64,000 bases of DNA, from the NCBI RefSeq assembly GCF_000835495.1, contig NW_015622545.1:744001-808000 (forward strand), in the 5' to 3' direction. The notes beneath the pieces are model-generated. The model was not told the DNA's origin, ran no database searches, and was given only the letters and a program-made list of their open reading frames with translations. A program made the translations under genes and the position numbers. Origin of the DNA: Cladophialophora immunda. Lineage: Eukaryota > Ascomycota > Eurotiomycetes > Chaetothyriales > Herpotrichiellaceae. The stretch's first letter is position 1, and every line of letters starts with the position of its first letter. Shown one piece after another: positions 1-10,705 of this stretch.

Positions 1-721
1 TACGGCGGTATGCTGGGCGATATGGCCGTTTGCCACAGCTCAAATGTTGTCAAGTGTGGCAGACGGAGTCGTTGGTTGTAGCAACCGGGCGAGTTTCTTG
101 CATGCCTAGCCCGATCGTGACAAGATGTGACACAGGGACAGCGGCAAACACTCGTGGCCCAGCACAACTCAGCATCGTCATCAGTCGCTATATTGGCACT
201 TTGCACCGATTTGCAACTTCAAAGGGTTCGACTCGACTGCAACTTGGGTAAACAATGTTCCCTTTGGCTATCTCTTCTACCTGTTCCACCCAACAACAAC
301 AACAAAGGCCCACACAAAGCCATCACGCATGAGTTGCCAATGTATGACAACTGTTGAGCGTTATCCCTCAGCTAAAATGAGGTCTCGATCCGTTCCTCCT
401 AGGTTCCCATCTGGCCCAAGGTGAGAAGCTCGGCATTCGACCAATAGACGGGCCACCCTCACCGGCCACAGACTGGCCTGTACCTGTGCCGCGACCAAAA
501 AATGAAAACAGAACAAGTCCAGCGGCATCTGCAGGAAAATGATGCGCGTGTTGACTTGGAATCAAGCGCCACTCAAGGACCGACAAAAAGTGGTTTGTAA
601 TTTGGGAGAAATCAAATCGTAGCAGGCGAGTGTTCATTCGGTGCAGCGGCATAAAAAGGACCCCAAAACGATAATTGACCAAGTGTAAGTAGTAAACATG
701 AGATGAAAAAATTCGGCAAAA
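1..721. other. Intergenic, no gene seen
   Basis: I see no convincing coding region here. The open frames are short or lack a credible start. The minus-strand frame at 368-757 begins inside the 3' end of the 5S rRNA gene and is not a gene. Confidence 0.5.
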
Positions 722-722
722 A
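718..722 (-). terminator. Pol III T-run terminator of the 5S gene
   Basis: On the minus strand, five Ts run from the last base of the 5S gene, the standard RNA polymerase III termination signal. A second T-rich stretch follows about 10 bases further on. Confidence 0.6.
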
Positions 723-840
723 CAATCAACAGTCAGGATTCCCACCTGGTCACCCACGGTAGTACTAACTGACCGGCATGTGGCTTAAGTACGGCTGAGC
801 GAACGGGAAGCCCTGTTTTCCACATCCTATGGTCGATTGC
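722..840 (-). rRNA. 5S ribosomal RNA gene (dispersed copy)
   Basis: On the minus strand these 119 bases align end to end with ascomycete 5S rRNA as I remember it. The 5' part carries gaccatagg, then gtggaaaacagggcttcccg, then cgctcagccgtacttaagcc, and the 3' part has gtgggtgacc followed by ggaatcc. Length fits the usual 118-120 nt. The two ends (gcaatcgac and gttgattgt) differ from the common acatacgac/gttgtatgt pair, yet still form a nine-pair helix I with two G-U pairs. This suggests a folded, possibly functional copy. The loop E/helix IV part (gttagtactacc) is more divergent. Pezizomycotina usually carry 5S genes scattered singly, transcribed by RNA polymerase III from internal control regions. 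Divergence leaves a pseudogene possible. Confidence 0.85.
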
Positions 841-1064
841 GGAGAGAAACGCACATGAATAAATGATATGTAGGAATTTAGGATCTTGAATTTTGTTGAG
901 AGTGCTTTACTTTTGGCTTGATACACTGCGGCAAGAATGCAAGAAGCTCGCAGCGTGTCTCGAGCTGGAGTGTTACTGGGCTGCGTACTGGGCTACCGAG
1001 GCGCACCTGTAGCCCCGGGGGGTTAGCAGTAGTAAGCGGTGGGAAGTAGGCCGCGAGGGAGCGC

Positions 1065-1162
1065 TGCTGGGGATGTACTGCTGGGGATGTACTGCTGGGG
1101 ATGTACTGCTGGGGATGTACTGCTGGGGATGTACTGCTGGGGATGTACTGCTGGGGATGTAC
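1065..1162. repeat. 14-bp minisatellite, first block (7 units)
   Basis: Seven perfect tandem copies of tgctggggatgtac. Because 14 is not a multiple of 3, reading through gives a 14-residue period, which creates spurious repetitive frames on both strands. The same array reappears just after the N gap at 1467. Confidence 0.95.
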
Positions 1163-1365
1163 ATGTCGAGTCTGCATAGCTAAAACAGCACCTAGACTAC
1201 TGTGTAGTGAAGAGCGCTGGAACAGGGAAAGCCAGGTGATTTCGCTCTTCCCAGACACCCTTGGAGATCGTCATTGTTCCCTGGAAGAACACAGCTACAG
1301 CGCAGCTTACCATCAACTTGGCAGTCGGGTTCATCCATATGCTTGCGACCTCTGACATTTCTGTC

Positions 1366-1465
1366 NNNNNNNNNNNNNNNNNNNNNNNNNNNNNNNNNNN
1401 NNNNNNNNNNNNNNNNNNNNNNNNNNNNNNNNNNNNNNNNNNNNNNNNNNNNNNNNNNNNNNNNN
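1366..1465. other. Assembly gap (100 N)
   Basis: Exactly 100 undetermined bases, the conventional placeholder for a gap of unknown size. About 200 bases before the gap (1162-1365) recur after the second minisatellite block (1564-1765). Confidence 0.98.
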
Positions 1466-1466
1466 C

Positions 1467-1556
1467 TGCTGGGGATGTACTGCTGGGGATGTACTGCTGG
1501 GGATGTACTGCTGGGGATGTACTGCTGGGGATGTACTGCTGGGGATGTACTGCTGG
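1467..1556. repeat. 14-bp minisatellite, second block (6 units plus partial)
   Basis: Six further perfect copies of the tgctggggatgtac unit and a partial seventh. The 200 bases after it (1564-1765) look identical to 1162-1365. Either a composite tandem duplication spans the gap or the same array was assembled twice. Confidence 0.9.
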
Positions 1557-2269
1557 GGGTTGGCATGTCGAGTCTGCATAGCTAAAACAGCACCTAGACT
1601 ACTGTGTAGTGAAGAGCGCTGGAACAGGGAAAGCCAGGTGATTTCGCTCTTCCCAGACACCCTTGGAGATCGTCATTGTTCCCTGGAAGAACACAGCTAC
1701 AGCGCAGCTTACCATCAACTTGGCAGTCGGGTTCATCCATATGCTTGCGACCTCTGACATTTCTGTCGAGGAATCGTACCATGTACCATGACCTGGGAGC
1801 CTGACGGAGGCTGAAAGATATCAATGGTCGCTGGTGCTACCGTCAGGAAGGCTCAGGGAGAGTTTCCCAAGCGCCGCCACAGGAGGACACTCTAGCCGAG
1901 GCTGCATCATAGCCAAGTTTTTTGTTGCGCCAACGGTGATTTATTCTCAACCCTACGGATGCGGCATGGTCAATTATAAGTGCTGCAGCGGGCATTTGCA
2001 ACATTACGGCGCAAATACTTTGTATATCGACGTGATTGAGAGTCGGAAATAGCTTGTCAGATCCGCTCGTCTCTCGATTTGAGGCCTTCACGAGCAATCA
2101 CATGACCTGAAGCCTCATGGCATGGCACGTGCAAGGCTTTGTTCCGACCACCACGTGACCGGGCTGTGCCTGCGCCAGGTCGGCGTGCAACTCTCAAACC
2201 TCATTTCTGCGGGGTTTCAACCCAGTTGACTTGTCCAGGAGAAACACGGTGACGACGCCTCCGCCGTGA

Positions 2270-3156
2270 ATGAATGATTTCAACTCTCTTCTGCTGGAGC
2301 CCTTCGAATCGGGGAGTTCAAGGATTCATTTCCAGACATGCGCTGGAGGTGGAAAGGATGGCTACGTTTTCAAAGTCCGCATACGCAAGAAAGACTACGC
2401 GCTCAAGATGGTAAGCTCAATGAAACTTGTCTTTGGGATACATATTAATTCTGGAGAAGTTCAGGTTCGATCATCCCGGGTTAAACGTAACCAAACTTAA
2501 GGGAACGCAACGAAACGCCTTCTACGATCCTTTCTACATCGAATGCCGCGCGAATGGCGCTCTTATTCAACAAGGTCTTAACGGCCAGATCCTCCCCTTC
2601 TGTTACGGTCGGATCGATGTACCTACAGCTGCGGAGATACAAGTGGCTAAGCGGTTCAACATACAACCGTTTCTATAAAATAGGCCAGAGAATCTTTGCG
2701 ATCAGAAAGTCCGGGGTATGCTATTTGATTGGGTTGATGGCAAGTCGCTCACACAGACTACAATCAGCTCGAACGTTGCAGACCAAGCCCGCAGATTGGT
2801 CAAGGCATTGCATAGTGCTGGGATTGCCCACAACGATCTTGCCGCATCCAACTTTCTCGCTCAGGATCAAACCCTCTACCTCATAGATCTGAGTTCATCT
2901 GTCACACTTCCACATATCAGATTTCGGCGCAGGAACTGGAAAAGAGGCAGCGAAAGATATACAATCACTGGAAGTTGGGCTCGCACTACTCTCAAAGATC
3001 CCTATCAATCAAGGTCGTTGCTTTGCCGACCTGTCTGCTACCGGCAAGGCGTCTCTAGATGATATTTTCGCTGATTCAGAGTTCATACAACACCTCTGGG
3101 CCCCGCCACAGCCTACTTGTTGGCAGCCCACGGCTCTCAGCACACAGTCCATGGCA
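2270..3156 (+). pseudogene. Protein-kinase-like / FTA2-like gene, degraded
   Basis: Starts at ATG 2270. Exon 1 carries a glycine-rich stretch (GGGKDGYVFKV) and an AxK-like KDYALKM, and ends at a GT donor near 2411. The reading resumes about 2456 and includes HNDLAASNF and LYLIDLSS, matching the catalytic-loop and metal-binding positions of kinase folds. The FDW-DG segment and overall layout recall the fungal FTA2 (Sim4 complex) kinase-like family, which is an inference. Two lesions are visible: an in-frame TAA at 2676-2678, and a frame change near 2900-2920, after which GAGTGKEAAKDIQ reads on to a stop around 3156. One C-to-T change could explain the stop codon. Small unrecognised introns are the alternative. 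Confidence 0.5.
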
Positions 3157-3508
3157 TAGCTGCTCCCAAAAGATCGAATTAACTTCGAAAAATTTCCCCT
3201 TGCGGATCATGCGAATCCATCGAAAAGAAAGGGAAAGATCCGTCGCGGCGAGCCAGCGGTAATCCCGAGATGTGTGTCCATTTGTCGCGCCAACATACGA
3301 GCAGTCGACTAAGCCCTCCGACTTCTCTCAAGGGGGTGAATCATCACAGGGGTATGCAATGTACTTGTCGGAACTTGGATAACGGAAAGCTATCTAGGTC
3401 CATTGATAAGTGCAGTTGTACTGTTTCCTTCCATCCTATGGGAGGTCGGTCTGGGAGAGGCAACGTACTTTGTCGCGACGTGGATAAGGCATCGTCGTCC
3501 CAGATGCG

Positions 3509-4213
3509 CGCTTGTCGACTCGACTGCCCCAAATTATCGTTCAGATTCGAGACAACAAGGCGGCCAAATGTCACACTGAAGGGTCCTGGAATATTAATCT
3601 CCCCAGATACACGGCCTGGGATCCTGTTGCGAGAACACCAAAACGCGAAGGAGACTGGTCTGACTTGGAGATCATCCTGACACCCCTGAGACGCCTGAGA
3701 CATGTTGACGCCATATCCTTGGAGCTGCCGTCCAATGCCCCCGTGGAGCCCAGGATGGACGATTTCAGAACATGCCTCGTCAGCTTCGGAAATCGCAGGA
3801 AATTGTACGGTCTGGAGGTGGCGGATGAACAAAAATGGAATGATGAAGATCTCCAGGCAGACGAGGATGCTCTACACGCATGGCTCGAAGTGGCAGGATG
3901 CAGATGCTGCGACCAGGATCAGTCGACGATAGAAGCCGCTTTATACCGGCAAAGCAAGATGCGAGAATATCTCTCTAAATTCTCGCCGTCGCGGCCTGAT
4001 TTTCTTTTGCGACTGGGACCCTGTTGAGGACACAGCCGTGCGCCGAATCCCGCTGGGACGGACGACGTCTGGCAGGATTTCCATTGCTGCCATCCCGTAC
4101 TTTGAATTGGCACCACGCGGCATTCCTACTGATGAGAAACGCCTTCCGGTCCAGAATCGATTTCGACCTGTGGACACTGGCCAATGCTATGAAAATGCTG
4201 CGATTCAACAGTG
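3509..4213 (+). pseudogene. Uncharacterised fungal gene remnant
   Basis: A frame open from about 3509 to 4026 has the composition of a real protein, with a section around LRHVDAISLELPSNAP and many acidic and aromatic residues. No ATG opens it. Near 4005 the sensible reading moves to another frame, giving DWDPVEDTAVRRIPLGR, PYFELAPRGIPTDE and RFRPVDTGQ before a stop about 4213. This looks like one protein interrupted by a frameshift, or exons whose junctions I cannot place. I do not recognise the family. It lies directly downstream of the degraded kinase-like gene, in the same orientation. Confidence 0.35.
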
Positions 4214-4295
4214 ACCACCCAACTGCCGACGTTGGTCATGCTGTGGAGCTGCTGATGACAGCGATGCTGGATACGAAACGGGCCATACGTACAGC

Positions 4296-4448
4296 CAGTG
4301 TCGCCAGGGCTGCAGTCACCAGTCAGACTACAGTCACGCCAGCGACAAGGACTACCGTCAGTGCTCAGTCCGCAGTCATGACTGCAGTCTCTTGGTCGTC
4401 CGCAAATGGAGTGATCTGATTGGTGGAACTAGGTTGATTCTCCGACCT
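4296..4448 (+). mobile_element. hAT-type MITE fragment (copy 1)
   Basis: Begins with cagtgtcgccagggctgcag, a variant of the family terminus cagtgttgccagg. It later contains gatctgattggtggaacta followed by ctccgacctg, as in the full copy at 42462. The right part is missing. Confidence 0.7.
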
Positions 4449-6004
4449 GAGTAGGTAGCTCGGCGAGGCTTCCCAGTAAGGTGCAACCTTGACACTCTTG
4501 CCCCCTCTTTCTACCAGTTTTGTGCCACAGCTTGCTCGGTTCGTTCCTCTCCCTCTCCACGTCGTCTAGATCGACACAGTCGACTTTACACACAGAGAGG
4601 ATAAGGTGTTGTCCATCTCTCCACTGTCGTCCATCTCTACGCTGCCCTTCGATCATTGAACCTCTCTGCGCTTCACGTGCCACCTGCACCGCTACCACGG
4701 CTTTCCAACTCAAGTTGGATCCCGCCTTGCCGTCTAAACTGGCCACTAGCGGAGACAACCCCAGGGTTACTCCTCTGCACGGCCCTTTGCCAGGATAGGC
4801 ATCTTCTGCATGGTCCTTTGCCAGGATAGGTACTCTTCTGCGCGGTTCCTCGTCATGGTGGGTGCTTTTCCGGATGAGTCCCTACCACAGTGGGCACCCG
4901 TCCGCAGATTCCTCTGCCTCAGTGCTTTTTGAAAACGGGTTCTTTCACCGGGGCATTTCTGACTTCGCAGTGCCTGGCTTGCAGTTTCCAAGTTAGGCTT
5001 TGCCATTCTGGGTCTTTTCTGCATGGGTGTTTTCCCAAATGGGCTTTTTGGGAGAGGGCATTTCTGACTCTGTGGAGCCTGACACGTCTTTGCTGGGCGC
5101 TTTTCCGTATGGGTCTTTTCCGCCGCTGGTACACTTCTGCAAGGGGTCCACCCCAAACTTGATACTTCCTGAAGGGCGTTTCCCAAATGGGCTTTATTGG
5201 TGGTCGCTTCTGACACTGCGGCGTCTGACTCTCGTATTTCCCAGTTGGGCATTTCGCGTTGCACCAAATGTACGCCAACGACCAGAGGGTGACTCCGCGG
5301 AACTGGTGGATGCGCGACGAACAATGCCGAGGATGGGTGGTGTAGTTGTAGACTGGTGCTTTGTCGTCGTCGTCGTTGTCGCATGCGGGGTGGTTGGCAG
5401 AAGTGAGCTTTTATCGGTCGGAACTACGTTCTTCCGAGTCGAGGAGTACTCGGCGCTATACCTAATTTATGTATCACGTGGTATAACACTAGTCTATATT
5501 AGGTATAGCGTGTAATTTTGCCTAAACATCGCTGCTGGACTGCACAACCGAGCAAGAACATCATGGCAACAATAGGAGTCGGTCGACCTCTGGTTATTGG
5601 AGGGAAAGGACCAATGGGAGGAGACCACCACCAGAACCTGCAGATACAGCAGGCACAGCAGGGTGCATTGTGCGGCCATTCACAAGAGGCAAGCCCCCCA
5701 AACAAATTCAAGGCTGATTCCCCGGACGAAGTTGAGCCGCCTTGAGCCGTGGGATGGTTGGGGCGCTGAATCATCGTAGGCAACTTTCTCCGAGACTTGA
5801 CTGACTAATCCCATTTCCATACTCACTCGCTCACTCACTCACTCACTCACTGCCTCAGTCTACGCCGGCGTATAAACATCGCACCTCGCAAGATTCACGA
5901 CCGCGCCATGAACCCGGCTGAACGCACATCAACCTTCAAATCAAGACTTACGCCATAAGACTCCGATCTGACACTTCGGAGCATCCACTCATCCCCATCT
6001 CGCC
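4449..6004. other. Intergenic with low-complexity tract
   Basis: Between about 4780 and 5260, blocks such as gcatttctgac, ctttgcc and cttttcc-atgggtctttt recur imperfectly, giving a degenerate tandem repeat. The minus-strand 205-residue frame across it has no protein character beyond that repetition. A (cact)n microsatellite lies at 5821-5852, in the putative promoter of the gene starting at 6005. Confidence 0.45.
5454..5510. repeat. Short foldback, 13-bp perfect arms
   Basis: Arms cgctatacctaat (5454-5466) and attaggtatagcg (5498-5510) are perfect reverse complements around a 31-base AT-rich spacer. It could be a strongly deleted transposon or a regulatory hairpin. I see no target-site duplication. 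Confidence 0.7.
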
Positions 6005-7848
6005 ATGGGCGTCAAAGGATGCTGGACCTGCAGAGGTAACCCTCTCCCACCCTCAATTCCAACGGCGCTAATCTCTGCCCAGCCCGCAAAGTGCGATGCG
6101 ACGCCCACCGCCCGACATGCCACACCTGCACCAAGGCCCGCCGCGTCTGTCGGGGCTACGGAATCCAGCTGTCGTGGCCGCGGGAGGGTGACTGCAAGAG
6201 GGCCGTCGTCCTGCGACACAAGCACTGCACCGTGGAGTCCGTCGTCCGGGGGTTCTTGAATGCGTCGTGCTGGGACGTCGCGCTGGCGGCGGAACTGGAG
6301 AGAGGGGGAGTTTCTCCACGAGGTGAATACCACGACACACCACACCATACCACACCATACCACACCCCTCGAGAATTGTCGAGCTGCGCTACTTGATGCT
6401 AATGCACCTCTAGCTCGCTACCTGCGGAGCATGAGACTTCCTCGGCCGACCTATCTCTCGCCCACGGCCATCAACAGGGAAGAGTCGCATCTCCTGGGCT
6501 TCTGTACGTCGGTGTGATTCTCCCGACGCATCCACCATGACACTGACCCAACCGACCTACCCAGTCACCGAATCCCGCTCCCTGGTTCTCGGCCCGACCG
6601 ACGAGGAAGCGCTGGCCAACTTCATCCTGGCCGTCGCCTTCGCCGATCCCTCGGACGCCACCAATCCGGTCCTGCAGGGCGTGTTCGCGCTCGCCGCCCT
6701 GCAGCTGCACGGAAGCATGCAGAGCCTCCGCTACAAACACCTGGCCATCCGCTCGGTGCGGGGGTCGGTCGACTGGCTGGACGAGAGGACGCTGCTGCAG
6801 AACCTGATGGCCACGATGCTGCTGTATCACTACGAGGTGAGTTCGTATATCTATATATCTCTATATACATTCCCAGTTGCTGCGCACGCACAGGCTTTAT
6901 GGCGGCTAACACTGCTCAATCCCAGCTCTCGCTCGAATCCCCCTCCAAGGGCAGCTGGGTGACATACCTCTGCGCGGTGAAACAGGTCATCAACACGTCG
7001 CCGGCCACCCACAAGCTGGTCCGGCGAGAATACTCGGTGTTTCTGGACTGGATCTACTACCACGAGGTCCTGGCCGAGTTCACCATCCGGCATTGGAAAG
7101 TCCCTTACGAAGGATGCGGCTTTACCCCGACGGCGCGATCGCCCCGAGCGGCCATCGAGGGGAGCGGTCTGAAGGTAAACAGGAAGCCTGGTTGCACTTT
7201 TTCGCTGACATTAGCTGATTCTGCGCGTGGCAGGTAGAGGACAACGTTGGCTGTCCGACCGATGTGCTTCAGCTCGTGGTCCATACGTGTCGACGAGCTC
7301 TGGTTTCGCGTGTCTCCGAGACGGATCATGATGCGAACGGCGCCGCCGCTCCTGGGGAGATGGAGGAGCGCACCAAGGTGCTGGAACAGAAGATTTCCCG
7401 CGCGGTGGGCGATTACGGCCCGGTCCACGCCCCATGCGCGACCGTGATCGACCGCAACGCCATGGTCGCCGACCTCCACCGGCTCGCGTGCCTGATCTAC
7501 GTCAACCGAGCCGTCCACAACGTTTCCGGGACCGAGTTCCGGCACCGGCGGCTCGTGCGGGAGGGGATCTTGCTGCTGGCCCAGATGAAGACGTGCCAGA
7601 ACGCATGGCCGCTGTTCATCATCGCGTGCGAGGCGGGCGGCGACGAGCAGCGGCTCGCCATGCTGGCCGTCTTTGAGCAGAGTCGGCGCGAGCGGAGACG
7701 GCGGTCCAGTCACGTTCATCTGGTCCAGCACATGGTCGAGGCGGTGTGGCATCAGCAGGATCTCAATTCGGAGAAGAACACGGTCGACTATCTAACCATT
7801 TTCGACGCCGTGGTCGGCGGAGTCCCGTTCATCCCGCCATTTGCCTGA
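6005..7848 (+). CDS. Zn(II)2Cys6 transcription factor
   Basis: Six exons give a 498-residue protein. Introns are 6036-6082, 6323-6413, 6504-6564, 6837-6925 (with a ctaac branch site) and 7175-7233, and all phases agree. The N-terminus forms a C6 binuclear zinc cluster split by intron 1: GCWTC, then ARKVRC, then PTCHTC and RRVC, with C-x2-C-x6-C spacing. The middle and C-terminal parts have the helical, Leu/Ala-rich look of the fungal-specific regulatory domain, in particular the DUF3468 type (for example LQGVFALAALQLHGSMQSL and VIDRNAMVADLHRLACLIY). It should act in the nucleus as a sequence-specific activator or repressor. Two dehydrogenase genes follow it, which makes it a candidate local regulator. 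Intron 2 contains a repeated cacaccatac tract. Confidence 0.9.
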
Positions 7849-7918
7849 GTTCAGCCCGTTGTGCCGAGTGCCCATCATTTCCATCCCACTGTGCCGATAT
7901 GCTGTCAATATGCTATGA

Positions 7919-9251
7919 CTAGAACCACTCGTCCTCGTTGCCGTGGTGCGTGAGAAACTTGCCACTGTCCGCCTCCGTCAAGCCCCGAATCACCCGCAGC
8001 TGCTCCGCGACCGACTCACCGACGGAAATCGGGCCCGTGACGTTGGGATCGACCTTGTGGAATGCGTCGAGCATGAACTTGCGCACCTCCGGGTCGCCCG
8101 TGACGGCTTGAGCTGGTTTCGGTTCGAGTCAGCGACACGATCCCTCTTGTGGTGGTTTGTGTGTGTGCGTTTTACTGACCTGCATCCGTGTCCACCCACC
8201 CCGGACTCATGGACAGCGTCCTGATGCCCTCACGGGCCAGCTCGGCGCCGAATTTCGTGGTCACCACGTTCATGCCCGCCTTGGCCACCGAGTACCCCAC
8301 CAGGGCGGCCAGGCCGGTGCGGCGCGTGAACTCGAGGTCGCCGCTCGGGCTGGAGATGAAGACCAGCTTCTTCTCGGCGCCGTGGCGGATGAGGTCGAGC
8401 ACGGCGTGGATCACGTACATGTTGCTGAGCAGGTTGGCCTTGATCTGTTGTAATAGTCAGTCACTCACTCACTCACCCAGTCAATCGGTGAGTCAATCGG
8501 TGAGTCAATCAGTCACTCAGCCACGCTTTCTGCTGGTGATACATATCACTCAGACAGAGGAGCTAGCTACCTAGCCAGGCACCCAGCGAGATAGATAGAT
8601 AGCTAGCTATAGCGAGACAGACTGGTGCTGGATGGAGGTCAGGGGCCATACATTCTCATTGATCTCCTTCTCCAGCGCTTCCTCCTTGCCGTGGCTAAAA
8701 AGGGCACCTTGTCAGTTCGATTTTCGCAAACACTCGAGCGCGGCCAGGAAAGGGACAGGGTCGGTCACTTCGTCGACTCACAAGGCAGCTGGCGCGAGCA
8801 CACTGGCCTCCGGCGGGCCCGCGGCGGAGCCGGCGTTGAGAATCAACACGTCCAGCGAGCCGCCCGTGACGGCGGAGATGTCGGCCGCCGCCTGGACGAG
8901 GCTCTTCGGGTCGGCCAGGTCGGTCACGATGATGTGGATGGTCTTGCGCGTCGCGGCGAGCTGTTCGAGCGCGCCGGCCGTGGCGCGGGAGCGGATCAGC
9001 GCGAAGACAGTGTTGGCCGGGTCGGCGGACTGAGGGTCGTCAGTCCAGTCCCCTTGGGGAATCATGGATCAAGCACAGATGGAACAACAGATGGAACGAC
9101 CTATGTCGCGGGAGACTCACCAGATTGTCGACGAAGCCGAGCTGCAGAGATGGCCTGTGTTAGCACTGAGGAGAGATGGCGGTTGTGGTGGTGATCTGGA
9201 GAGACTTACGCCGATGCCTCGCGTCGCGCCGGTGATGGCCCAGGACACCAT
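7919..9251 (-). CDS. Short-chain dehydrogenase/reductase (SDR)
   Basis: Six exons on the minus strand fit in phase: 9210-9251, 9121-9141, 8782-9029, 8652-8694, 8180-8444 and 7919-8112, giving about 270 residues, the usual SDR size. The N-terminal TGATRGIG is the Rossmann dinucleotide-binding motif. LNAG in the middle matches the structural NAG motif. YSVAKAG supplies the catalytic Tyr-x3-Lys, with SSPSGD upstream as the likely Ser. SPGWVDTDAGQ is the typical post-catalytic loop. It should be a cytosolic NAD(P)H-dependent oxidoreductase of unknown substrate. Its 3' end faces the 3' end of the Zn2Cys6 gene only 70 bases away. The 8445-8651 intron is full of gtcagtcactcac-type repeats. Confidence 0.88.
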
Positions 9252-9761
9252 TTTAGTTTGTGGATGTCAGGGAGCGATGAGTGAGTAGTGAAGAAGTGTT
9301 GAGGGGGACGAGGATGATATAAATGCAAGTTTGGATGTGAGATTCATTGACAAAGGATTGCTCTTGCGTCCTCTTATACCCATCGCGGGACCCGTGGCGA
9401 TGCAGTATGGAAGCGAGGAGGCCACAGAGCGCGGGTCGTATACACTGTAATCAGTGGAAAGTATCTGCGAGGCCGTATTAATAATTCATGTGTGATAGAG
9501 ACGGCCCATCGCGGACGGCGGTGGGAATTATGTAAAGTGAAGCAACTTTCTCCGAGCCTGGGACCAAGGTTGAGAAGGGTCATTGCTAAGCAACGCGTAC
9601 ACCGAGGACAATGGTATAAAGAGATGGTGGTCGTGTGGAATCAGTCGAAGCAGGCCGAACACTCCAGCGTTATTGTTCGCAAACAGTGTCACCGTTGTTC
9701 ACAGCGTCAGCGTCCCTCTCCCTGCTTCGCTGTCAACAGGCACCTGTGCTACACGCTCACC
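9252..9761. promoter_or_regulatory. Shared divergent promoter region of two SDR genes
   Basis: 510 bases separate the start codons of two SDR genes transcribed away from each other. A tataaa lies at 9615-9620, about 145 bases before the plus-strand ATG. A tttatat lies at about 9316-9322 on the minus strand, 65-70 bases before the minus-strand ATG. The arrangement favours co-regulation. The TATA calls rest on motif match only. Confidence 0.4.
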
Positions 9762-10517
9762 ATGTCGGCATCATTGCCCATCGCCCTTGTCTTGGGCGCC
9801 GGCCACAACGTCGGAGCCGGGGTCGCCAAAGCCTTCGCTGCCAAAGGGTACAGGATAGCCACCGTGTCGCGGACGGCCACGGACGACGCGAGCGACAGGC
9901 GCCTCCACATCCAGGCCGACCTGGCGGATCCCGAGAGCGTGGCCCGGGTTTTCGAAACGGTGCGCAAGCACCTCGGCCATCCAAGCGTGGTGGTCTACAA
10001 CGGTTCGTGGCGGGCTGGTGGGGTGGATCGACAGTTGGATGCTGACGACAAGACAGGCGCGGCGGCCAAGTTCGTGAGCAAGGAGGACCCGCTGGAACTG
10101 ACGCTGCAGGACGCCATGCACGACATGAAGGTCAACACGTTCGGCGCCCTCGCGGCGGCCCAAGAGGCGGCCACGTCGTTCGAGGCGCTGGGCGAGGCCG
10201 CCGCGCGCACCTTCATCTTCACGGGGAACATCACGAACCTCCGGCCCATCCCCGCGTTGTTGAGCCAGGGCATGGGCAAGAGCGCGACGGCGCACCTGGT
10301 GCAGACGGCGGCGTCCGTGTACGCGGGCCGCGGATACAAGTTCTACTACGCCGACGAGCGCAACGCCGAGGGCGACGCCGTGTACCGTGCCGTGGACGGC
10401 GAGGCACACGGCCAGTTCTACGTGGAGCTGGCGGAGAAGGAGGGGCAAGGCCCGTGGCTGGCGACGTTTGTCAAGGGCACGGGCTACGTCGACTTTTCTT
10501 CGCGGTCGCCGATGTAA
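9762..10517 (+). CDS. SDR-family oxidoreductase, divergent catalytic motif
   Basis: ATG at 9762. The 54-base segment 10003-10056 is best read as an intron (gttcgt donor, ctgac branch, cag acceptor), giving 233 residues. Because 54 is a multiple of 3, the unspliced frame is also open. ALVLGAGHNVG is a Rossmann GxGxxxG variant and RTATDD follows the second strand. Splicing restores VVYNGAAAKF, where family members have VYNA. KVNTFGALAAAQEA is the SDR helix-4 region. I do not see a clean Tyr-x3-Lys: the MGKSATAHL region carries the Lys, but the Tyr position is occupied by another residue. It may therefore be a non-classical or catalytically weak SDR. It is divergently transcribed from the SDR gene at 7919-9251. 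Confidence 0.85.
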   Translation: MSASLPIALVLGAGHNVGAGVAKAFAAKGYRIATVSRTATDDASDRRLHIQADLADPESVARVFETVRKHLGHPSVVVYNGSWRAGGVDRQLDADDKTGAAAKFVSKEDPLELTLQDAMHDMKVNTFGALAAAQEAATSFEALGEAAARTFIFTGNITNLRPIPALLSQGMGKSATAHLVQTAASVYAGRGYKFYYADERNAEGDAVYRAVDGEAHGQFYVELAEKEGQGPWLATFVKGTGYVDFSSRSPM

Positions 10518-10705
10518 CAGGCTCCGAGAGCAGTCTTGTCGGACAGTACTTGATGGCCTGTGATTGCGGAGATTGCGTGGTTGTTGGATGTGCAACTTCG
10601 AGTGAATGATCGTGGTGGTACTGTCGTAACAAGGGGCGGAAGAGGTATGCAGGAGGTAAAGTGTATATAGTGTCAGACAGAAGTGATGTAGGAGTAGGTG
10701 TAGAT

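Noticed and set aside
368..757. Similarity of the frame starts at 757 and 38216 (MGD-GI-TV)
   Set aside because: The shared residues are a translation of the 5S rRNA 3' end, not homologous proteins.
1101..1581. Cys/Gly/Trp-rich repetitive frames over the minisatellite
   Set aside because: A direct product of the 14-bp repeat; several span the N gap and cannot be real.
4767..5384. 205-residue basic repetitive protein on the minus strand
   Set aside because: Follows degenerate DNA repeats; other frames are equally open and repeated, and no start context or domain supports it.
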